From Denitromonas ohlonensis (GTDB lineage Bacteria > Pseudomonadota > Gammaproteobacteria > Burkholderiales > Rhodocyclaceae): 64,000 bases of DNA. The translations under genes and the position numbers were made by a program. The notes below the pieces were generated by a model. The model made no database searches, had not been told where the DNA came from, and was given only the letters and a program-made list of their open reading frames with translations. The stretch spans positions 186,001 through 250,000 of the forward strand of contig NZ_VMNI01000007.1 in NCBI RefSeq assembly GCF_007625205.1, written 5' to 3'. The number at the start of each line of letters is the position of its first letter. Within the stretch, counting starts at the first letter, position 1. This document shows positions 55,963 through 64,000 of the stretch, one piece after another.

Positions 55963-56003
55963 GTTGTTGATCCATTTGGGGAAAAGGACGCGATTCTACT
56001 CCT

Positions 56004-56630
56004 ATGAAGCGTAGCAAGACCAGCAAGGCGTGGATGCGCGAGCATCTCAACGACACCTATGTACAGCAGGCGCGGGCCGCCGGTTATCGCGCCCGTGCGG
56101 CCTACAAGCTGCTTGAGATCGACGAAAAAGACAAACTGATCCGGCCCGGCATGGTCGTGGTCGATCTGGGCGCCGCGCCCGGGTCCTGGAGTCAGGTGGC
56201 GGCGCAGAAGGTCGGTGACAACGGGCGGGTGATCGCGCTCGACCTGCTTGAAGTGCTGGGTATGCCGCGTGTGACCTTCATTCAGGGCGATTTTCAGGAT
56301 CTCGCGGTGCTGCGCCAATTGGAGGCGACACTCGATGGCCGGCCGGTCGATCTTGTTTTATCGGACATGGCCCCCAATGTATCCGGTATCGGTGCGGCGG
56401 ATCAGGCACGATCGATTGGCCTGTGCGAGTTGGCGCTTGATTTCGCGGTTCAAAACCTGACGCCGGGGGGTAATTTCCTGGTGAAGGTGTTTCAGGGCAG
56501 TGGCTTCGATGCGTTCCGGCGCGCCATGCAGGCCGCTTTTCGATCGGTGGTTGTTCGAAAGCCCGCCGCCTCGCGGGACCGCAGTTCCGAAGTCTATTTG
56601 TTGGGGCTGGGTGTCAAATCGGCCGATTAG
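56004..56630 (+). CDS. rlmE: 23S rRNA 2'-O-ribose U2552 methyltransferase
   Basis: A 208-residue SAM-dependent enzyme (also called FtsJ/RrmJ). Features: [30 protein letters not shown], the SAM loop [13 protein letters not shown], the catalytic aspartate in [12 protein letters not shown] and the lysine in FLVKVFQG. rlmE directly before ftsH is a conserved heat-shock-linked pair; no clear sigma-32 site was found in the gap before it. Confidence 0.96.
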   Translation: MKRSKTSKAWMREHLNDTYVQQARAAGYRARAAYKLLEIDEKDKLIRPGMVVVDLGAAPGSWSQVAAQKVGDNGRVIALDLLEVLGMPRVTFIQGDFQDLAVLRQLEATLDGRPVDLVLSDMAPNVSGIGAADQARSIGLCELALDFAVQNLTPGGNFLVKVFQGSGFDAFRRAMQAAFRSVVVRKPAASRDRSSEVYLLGLGVKSAD

Positions 56631-56727
56631 AGGCAGGCAAGTGGTGTTTGTTTTGCCTGCGGGAACGTTCACCCATAGAATGGGTCTGCATCACTAGTGC
56701 CCCTGCCGGGCGTTCAAGGAAGTCGCG

Positions 56728-58620
<1,893 letters not shown>

Positions 58621-58639
58621 TCGTAGTTGTGTAGAACGA

Positions 58640-58666
58640 ATGGCCGGCCTATGCCGGCCATTTTTC
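58640..58666 (+). terminator. Rho-independent terminator after ftsH
   Basis: ATGGCCGGC (58640-58648) and GCCGGCCAT (58653-58661) form a nine-pair stem with a four-base loop and continue into five T residues. It ends the rlmE-ftsH transcript. Confidence 0.88.
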
Positions 58667-58707
58667 CGTTCATTCTCGATTTTTCGCACTGCCATCAGGA
58701 CTGACGC

Positions 58708-60489
58708 ATGACTGCTGCTCCGATTCGCTATTCCATTCAGCCCATTGATCTTGCAGGCCATCTGTTTTCAGTGAGTTGCGAGATCAGCGCACCGGCACCG
58801 GCGGGGCAGTGTCTGTCTTTGCCCGCCTGGATCCCTGGTAGCTACATGATTCGCGATTTTGCGCGAAACATTGTCAGCATCGCCGCCGAATCGGCGGGGA
58901 AACCGCTTGGATTGGAAAAGCGTGACAAACACACCTGGCAGGCTGAGCCGGTGGCTGATGGCGCGGCGCTGCGGATTGTCTATACCGTCTATGCGTGGGA
59001 CTTGTCGGTACGCACGGCGCACCTGGATCAAACACACGGCTTCTTCAACGGGACGAGTGTCTTTCTGGCCGTTGATGGGCAAACCGATCAACCCTGCCAG
59101 GTCGACATCTTGCCGCCACCGGCCGACGCCGTCGGCCACTGGCGCGTTGCCACGGCCATGCGCGAGGCGGTGGGTGTCGACGGGGCGGCGCACCGACATG
59201 GTTTTGGATGGTACGAAGCCGACAACTACGACGAATTGATCGACCACCCGGTCGAGATGGGCGATTTTACGCTGGCGAGCTTCGACGCCGGCGGCGTGGT
59301 GCACGAGATCGTGCTGACTGGTCGGCACGACTGCGATCTGACGCGGCTGTGCGAAGACTTGGCACAGGTCTGCCAGTGGCAGATCGATCTGTTCGGCGCG
59401 CCGCCACCCATGTCGCGTTATGTGTTTTTGACCATGGTGGTGGGTGATGGCTATGGCGGGCTGGAACATCGCGCGTCCACCGCCTTGCTCACGCGTCGCG
59501 ACGATCTGCCCTTCCATGGCATGGATAAACAGACCGAGGGCTACCAGCGCTTTCTCGGGCTGTGCAGCCATGAGTATTTTCATAGCTGGAACGTCAAGCG
59601 TATCCGGCCGGCGGCTTTCATCCCCTACGACTTGTCCCGCGAAACCCACACGCCCTTGCTGTGGTTGTTTGAAGGCTTCACGTCTTACTACGATGATCTG
59701 GCGCTGGTGCGCAGCGGGGTGCTGGCGGTTGAGGACTACCTCAATCAGCTGGGCAAGACGATCACTCAGGTGCAACGTGGCGCCGGGCGTCTCAAGCAGA
59801 GCGTGGCCGCGTCCTCCTTCGACGCCTGGACCAAGTACTACCGTCAGGACGAGAACGCCGCCAACGCGATCGTCAGTTATTACAGCAAGGGCGCATTGAT
59901 TGCCTTGGCGCTGGATCTGCAGATCCGGCTGCACAGCGAAGGGGCGCAGAGTCTGGATGATGTGATGCGAGCCTTGTGGCAAGCGCACGGGCAAACCGAT
60001 GTCGGGGTGACGGAAGAGGCGGTGTTTTCAATCGTCAAAACCGTTGGTGGCGCGACGATCGCCCGCTGGCTGCGCAAATCGGTCAGCGCAGCCGAGGATG
60101 TGCCGCTGGCGCGCTGGTTGAAAAAGATTGGCGTGCAGGTGCAGATCGATGTGGCCGGCACCCCATCGCTCGGCGCGCGCCTTGGCGCGACGTCGGGGCC
60201 AGCGGTGCTTTCGGTGGTGCATGAAGGTTCAGCCGCGCATCGGGCTGGCTTGTCTGCTGGCGATACTTTGATCGCCATCGATGATCTGAAAGTTTCGGCA
60301 GAGACACTGGTGCCGATGTTGGCGCGCCGCGCCGCAGGTAGTGCGGTGCGCATCCATGCCTTCCGCCGCGATGAATTGATGTGTTTTGATGCCGTACTCG
60401 ACCGTGGCGACGTCTCCACCCGTCTCGCGCTGCTTGAGCGCCCGACCACGCCGGTGCGTCGATTGCGGCGTGCTTGGTTGGGGCGCTAG
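58708..60489 (+). CDS. M61-family metallopeptidase with PDZ domain
   Basis: A 593-residue glycyl-aminopeptidase-like protein. The N-terminal domain (about 5-170) is followed by a thermolysin-like catalytic domain with H288-E289-Y-F-H292 in HEYFHSWNVKRIRP and the downstream glutamate in WLFEGFTSYYDD; a PDZ domain (about 490-570, SVVHEGSAAHRAGLSAGDTLIAI) closes the protein. No signal peptide is visible, so it is probably cytoplasmic. It stands alone between the ftsH terminator and the convergent VWA gene. Confidence 0.9.
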   Translation: MTAAPIRYSIQPIDLAGHLFSVSCEISAPAPAGQCLSLPAWIPGSYMIRDFARNIVSIAAESAGKPLGLEKRDKHTWQAEPVADGAALRIVYTVYAWDLSVRTAHLDQTHGFFNGTSVFLAVDGQTDQPCQVDILPPPADAVGHWRVATAMREAVGVDGAAHRHGFGWYEADNYDELIDHPVEMGDFTLASFDAGGVVHEIVLTGRHDCDLTRLCEDLAQVCQWQIDLFGAPPPMSRYVFLTMVVGDGYGGLEHRASTALLTRRDDLPFHGMDKQTEGYQRFLGLCSHEYFHSWNVKRIRPAAFIPYDLSRETHTPLLWLFEGFTSYYDDLALVRSGVLAVEDYLNQLGKTITQVQRGAGRLKQSVAASSFDAWTKYYRQDENAANAIVSYYSKGALIALALDLQIRLHSEGAQSLDDVMRALWQAHGQTDVGVTEEAVFSIVKTVGGATIARWLRKSVSAAEDVPLARWLKKIGVQVQIDVAGTPSLGARLGATSGPAVLSVVHEGSAAHRAGLSAGDTLIAIDDLKVSAETLVPMLARRAAGSAVRIHAFRRDELMCFDAVLDRGDVSTRLALLERPTTPVRRLRRAWLGR

Positions 60490-60543
60490 GCGGTCTTCAG
60501 CCGACCCACGGGGCGACAGGCTGAAAGCCGTGTGAAGCCGGAA

Positions 60544-61725
60544 TCAGCGTTTTTTCGATAGCGCGCTGATGGCGCGGCTGAGCCCGTCGAGCGTCAGCGG
60601 ATACATGCGCTCCTCGCCGACGATATCGCGAATGATGCGGATCGACTGGCGGTACTCCCACAGCCGCTCGGGCTCGGGGTTGAGCCAGGCCGCCGAGGGG
60701 TAGGTTTCGAGCAGGCGGCGCAGCCAGTCCGCGCCGGGCTCCTCGTTCATGTACTCAATGGCACCGCCGGGCTGGACGATTTCATACGGGCTCATGGTCG
60801 CGTCGCCGACAAAGATCAGTTTGTAATCTGGCCCGTAGGTGTGGATCACGTCCATGGTCGGCGTCCGCTCCGAGTGCCGGCGGTGGCCGTCGCGCCACAC
60901 GTAGTCGTACACGCAATTGTGGAAGTAGAAATACTCCAGGTGCTTGAACTCGGTCCGGCTGGCGGAGAACAGTTCTTCGCAGACCTTGATGTGGTCGTCC
61001 ATCGAGCCGCCAACATCGAAAAACATCAGCACTTTTACTGCGTTGTGGCGTTCCGGCCGCATGTGCAGATCCAGCCAGCCGGCGTTGCGGGCGGTGGCGG
61101 AGATGGTTTTGTCGAGGTCCAGCTCTTCGACGGCACCCTCGCGGGCAAAGCGTCGCAAGCGGCGCAGTGCGACCTTGATGTTGCGGGTGCCGATCTCGAC
61201 GCTGTCGTCGAGATTGCGAAACTCGCGCTTCTCCCACACCTTGACGGCCGTGCGATGGCCCGCTGATTCGCCGCCAACGCGAATGCCTTCGGGGTGGTAG
61301 CCGTTGTTGCCGAAAGGTGAGGTGCCGCCGGTGCCCACCCACTTGCTGCCGCCCTGGTGGCGTCCCTTTTGCTCTTCGAGGCGCTTGCGGAATTCGTCCA
61401 TCAAACTGTCCCAGCCGAGTTTTTCGAGGGCCGCTTTTTCTGCGGCGCTCAGATGCTTGGTCGCCAGCGCCTTGAGCCAGTCTTCTGGCAGGTCGACATT
61501 GAGACCGGGGATTTCAGTGACACCCGAAAAATAGCTGCCGAAGGCTTTGTCGAAGCGATCGTAGTGGCTCTCGTCCTTGACCAGACAGGTGCGTGAGAAC
61601 ACATAAAAATCGTCGATCGAGTGTCCGCACACACGCTGCGACAGGCCTTCGAGCAAGGTCAGGAACTCCTTGGTGGAGACCGGGAGCTTGTGCTGCCGAA
61701 GATGAAGGAAAAACGGGATCAACAC
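60544..61725 (-). CDS. VWA-domain protein of the CoxE/YehP-like group
   Basis: A 393-residue cytoplasmic protein. An N-terminal CoxE-like region (IPFFLHLRQHKLPVSTKEFLTLLEGL) leads to a von Willebrand A domain (about 220-390) with a metal-site motif FFDVGGSMDDH, where the first serine of DxSxS is glycine, and a later FVGDATMSP. Such proteins normally work with a MoxR-type AAA ATPase encoded next door; none is visible here. GTG start at 61725. It lies 63 bases downstream of the TIR gene on the same strand. Confidence 0.82.
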   Translation of the reverse strand: MLIPFFLHLRQHKLPVSTKEFLTLLEGLSQRVCGHSIDDFYVFSRTCLVKDESHYDRFDKAFGSYFSGVTEIPGLNVDLPEDWLKALATKHLSAAEKAALEKLGWDSLMDEFRKRLEEQKGRHQGGSKWVGTGGTSPFGNNGYHPEGIRVGGESAGHRTAVKVWEKREFRNLDDSVEIGTRNIKVALRRLRRFAREGAVEELDLDKTISATARNAGWLDLHMRPERHNAVKVLMFFDVGGSMDDHIKVCEELFSASRTEFKHLEYFYFHNCVYDYVWRDGHRRHSERTPTMDVIHTYGPDYKLIFVGDATMSPYEIVQPGGAIEYMNEEPGADWLRRLLETYPSAAWLNPEPERLWEYRQSIRIIRDIVGEERMYPLTLDGLSRAISALSKKR

Positions 61726-61788
61726 GGTGGTGCGCTTCCAGCGGTTTGGCGAGTCATGATGCCGCCCACGACGTCGGCCGTCGAGTGA

Positions 61789-63759
61789 TCAGCGTGCGCG
61801 GATTTCGACCAGTTCAAAAATGTCTTCTTCAATTTCGGCGTTGCTTGCGGCCTTGGTTGTGCGCACCATTTTGACATAGCGTTTGGCTTCGGGCGCGTAC
61901 CACACATCGAAGTGAACCGTTGTCGGTTCAATATCGCGCATGGCGGAGCCGCCGGTCGCCAAGCGGGTGCTCCACACTTCGATGCGAACGGTGTCGAAGC
62001 TGCCCGCCGGCACACGTACGCGCTCACGGCCATCGACTTTTGCCACTGTGTTCCAGTCGCCCCAGCGGCCTTCGAGTTTTGGTGTGCTGATGCTGCGCCA
62101 GCGCCCGGAATTGGTGGGCGGGTCAAATGCGCCCATCCAGGGGCTGAACTCCCAGCCGATGTCGCCCCAGTCGACCAGTGTCGCTTGCGTACCGGGTGAG
62201 CGCCGAAGCACGGCGCGGGCGGGCTTGGGGGCCAGGACGCTCATGTTTTCGTACACCGTGTTGCCGTCCACCCGGTCCGTGGTGAATTGGAGCGTGCGTG
62301 CCGGGCTGGTAGGCCACTTGCCGCGGGTGCGGTAGATCCAGGTCTCGCCGGGCTGGGGGTGGGCAGAGACGACCGGCGCCGGCGGCGGTGGTGTCGGGGT
62401 CGCGAGGACTTTCTGACGCGTGCTGCCGCCGGGGCCGGTTGCGGTGAGTGTCAGCGTGGCGGGTGCGGACAGTGGCACCTTGATGCAGTTGCGGGCGGTG
62501 CTGGGGAGGTCGCCCGGGCGCGGCGTCAGGCGTAGCTGTGTACTGTTCTCGACCCGATAGCAGATGGTGGCGCCATCGGATTCGGCGCGGGCGTCGAGGC
62601 TGAGAATGCGCGGTGCGGCGGGCGCGGGGGGCGGTTGGGGCGCCGGAGCAGGCGCGGGTGTCGGCACAGCCACCGGGGCTGACGGTGTGGGCGCAGGCGG
62701 CGCCTCTGCCTCGCCGGACAGTTGCCATTGCAGTGGTTCGCCCTCAAGTTGACTGACATGCAGCGCCGCCAGATAGTTGCCGGCTTGAGCGGGAGAGAAG
62801 GCCACGGTGTAGCTGCAGCTCCCACCGGCGCGCAGTGAGTCACCACAGGTGTCGACGATGATCCGGAAGCTGCCGTGCGCGTTGTCAGTCAGGGTGCTCT
62901 TCAGCGCGGCGGGCGCCTGACCGGTGTTTCGGAGCTTCAGTTCGAGCGTCGCGGTTTTTCCGAGCGCGATGGCGTCGAACCGGGCCTCTTTGTGCTCGGC
63001 AACCAGATGTGCCACGGGGGGCGGGGCTTCGGCGGCGGGGGCATTGCGAGCGGGGGCTTCGGCCGCAGGGGGCGCAGAGGCTGGCGTGGCAGGTGGGTGC
63101 GGGGTGCCGCGATTGAGCCAGAGCCACGCGCCGACGGCCGCGACGATCAGGGCGGCGAGGGCGCCCCAGCGGCCCCAGTGCTTGGCCGGCGAGGTGGGCG
63201 TGGCAGCGGGGGGGGCAGGAATGATGGGCGGTGGGGCGGCGGGTTCGGGGTCCGCCGACGGGGCGGGCGTGGGCGCATCGTTTGCGCCAAGAATCTTTTC
63301 GAGCGTGCGGATGAGTTCGCCGGAGGTCGCGTCCCATTGTTTGTGATTGAGCTCAACGGCCTGCCGACGCACCAGGGGGCGGAGGTCTTCGGGCAGCGCC
63401 TCGTAGGCCGGCATGGGCGCGCGGTCGAGCAGGACCGGTACAACACGGATGTCGCGCGCCAGCGCGGCACGGGTTTCGAGGCGGATGAAATCGTGCGGGT
63501 CGTCGAGCCGCCGTCGGCCGTTGGCGTCGGTGGTCGACAACCATTCATCGCCGATCAGGACTATCAGGACGCGGCAGGACGCAACGGCGTTTTCGATCGC
63601 GTCGACGAAGTCCGTGCCAGGCTCAATGCCTTCCACGTCCATGAACACCCGGCCCGCGCCAAAGTGGCCAGCCAGCCGGTCATAGAGGCGGCCGGCGTAG
63701 CCGGCCGAATCGTCCCGACGATAGCTTATGAAGATGCCATCCACACTCGCAGCCCTCAT
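61789..63759 (-). CDS. Membrane-anchored TIR-domain protein with ASH-like domain
   Basis: About 656 residues. The N-terminal TIR domain (about 5-150) has GIFISYRRDDSAGYAGRLYDRL, FMDVEGIEPGTDF and a glutamate (E95, in FIRLETRAAL) at the position used by NAD-cleaving TIRs. After a Pro/Ala linker come one membrane helix (about 196-214), another linker, an ASH/HYDIN-like immunoglobulin fold (about 258-335, LELKLRNTGQAPAALKSTL ... GGSCSYTVAFSPAQAG), a second Pro-rich segment and an unassigned beta-rich C-terminal domain (about 466-656, GETWIYRTRGKW ... VPAGSFDTVRIEVW). The TIR would face the cytoplasm and the rest the periplasm. ATG 63759 is used; a TTG five codons earlier is in frame. Confidence 0.8.
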   Translation of the reverse strand: MRAASVDGIFISYRRDDSAGYAGRLYDRLAGHFGAGRVFMDVEGIEPGTDFVDAIENAVASCRVLIVLIGDEWLSTTDANGRRRLDDPHDFIRLETRAALARDIRVVPVLLDRAPMPAYEALPEDLRPLVRRQAVELNHKQWDATSGELIRTLEKILGANDAPTPAPSADPEPAAPPPIIPAPPAATPTSPAKHWGRWGALAALIVAAVGAWLWLNRGTPHPPATPASAPPAAEAPARNAPAAEAPPPVAHLVAEHKEARFDAIALGKTATLELKLRNTGQAPAALKSTLTDNAHGSFRIIVDTCGDSLRAGGSCSYTVAFSPAQAGNYLAALHVSQLEGEPLQWQLSGEAEAPPAPTPSAPVAVPTPAPAPAPQPPPAPAAPRILSLDARAESDGATICYRVENSTQLRLTPRPGDLPSTARNCIKVPLSAPATLTLTATGPGGSTRQKVLATPTPPPPAPVVSAHPQPGETWIYRTRGKWPTSPARTLQFTTDRVDGNTVYENMSVLAPKPARAVLRRSPGTQATLVDWGDIGWEFSPWMGAFDPPTNSGRWRSISTPKLEGRWGDWNTVAKVDGRERVRVPAGSFDTVRIEVWSTRLATGGSAMRDIEPTTVHFDVWYAPEAKRYVKMVRTTKAASNAEIEEDIFELVEIRAR

Positions 63760-63808
63760 GCCTTCGTACTGCAAGCATAGCAGTGGCGCGCTGCCGGTGT
63801 GGCGCCGA

Positions 63809-63994
63809 TTAGTCTTCTTCGGCTTCGATGCTGGCGCGCTGGCGCGCCATGTAGGCGCGGTGCAGCCCGGCGATGCAGAGTAGGAAGCCGACGAGCGTGA
63901 CCAGCCCGAGCAGCATGCCGGCGCTACCGGAGATGATCAGCGGCGGGGGCGTGGGTTGGCTGGCGGCCACATAAATGCCGAAGCCGAAAACCAT
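63809..63994 (-). CDS. Small two-helix membrane protein, possibly cut by the window edge
   Basis: At least 61 residues with two hydrophobic stretches (MVFGFGIYVAASQ and GSAGMLLGLVTLVGFLLCIAGL) and a charged, acidic tail (RQRASIEAEED). The frame stays open to the right edge, so the true start may lie outside. It ends 49 bases before the TIR protein start and reads the same way, so it may share its transcript. Function unknown. Confidence 0.5.
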   Translation of the reverse strand: MVFGFGIYVAASQPTPPPLIISGSAGMLLGLVTLVGFLLCIAGLHRAYMARQRASIEAEED

Positions 63995-64000
63995 GAGAAT

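Overview
The window looks like a stretch of chromosome from a GC-rich betaproteobacterium, most likely Rhodocyclales (Azoarcus/Thauera/Zoogloeaceae-like). That placement is inferred from gene order (leuCDB-asd-fimV-truA-trpFBA-accD-folC-cvpA-purF-metZ; grpE-dnaK-dnaJ; hrcA-hemH; nadK-recN; fur/bamE-dapB; carAB-greA; rlmE-ftsH) and from recognisable proteins, not from a database search. I found no tRNA, rRNA, insertion sequence, prophage or CRISPR array.

Layout. 1-2125: end of an upstream gene, an MFS transporter and an M48 lipoprotein protease. 2215-6671: leucine genes leuC, leuD, leuB with a 43-residue entericidin-like lipoprotein between leuC and leuD, then asd. 6832-20450: own promoter and fimV, an EcfT-like membrane protein, then a tightly packed run truA-trpF-trpB-trpA-accD-folC-SPOR protein-cvpA-purF-metZ closed by a strong terminator. 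20783-24601: one large, isolated, secreted protein combining a hydrazine-synthase-alpha-like propeller/two-heme region with a C-terminal alpha/beta-hydrolase-like region; this is the most unusual gene here. 24624-28936 (minus): a TPR/linker protein, an L,D-transpeptidase, two cyclophilins and lpxH. 29149-31308: cysS and an FNR-like regulator with an incomplete cysteine set. 31414-32535: an orphan branched-chain-amino-acid-type binding protein.

32984-36801 (minus) is the heat-shock set grpE-dnaK-dnaJ, with sigma-32-like promoters before grpE and before dnaK. A Ser/Thr kinase fused to a cyclic-nucleotide-binding domain is transcribed divergently from it. Next come trxC, an AP2-domain protein, and the minus-strand run hrcA-hemH-small membrane protein. 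nadK-recN, fur plus a GDT1-type cation exporter, bamE-dapB and a large hybrid histidine kinase follow. carAB has a clear sigma-70 promoter and a possible attenuator, followed by greA, a DUF4149 protein, yhbY, rlmE and ftsH. The right end holds an M61 peptidase, a VWA protein without its usual MoxR ATPase, and a membrane-anchored TIR-domain protein with an ASH-like domain.

Most of the window is housekeeping: amino-acid, nucleotide, lipid and folate biosynthesis, protein quality control and envelope maintenance. Accessory or poorly described content is concentrated in the heme/hydrolase fusion, the TIR protein, the kinase-cNMP fusion, the AP2 protein, and the transpeptidase/TPR pair that shares a C-terminal domain. 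Start codons were chosen from ribosome-binding sites, overlaps and family alignments from memory.
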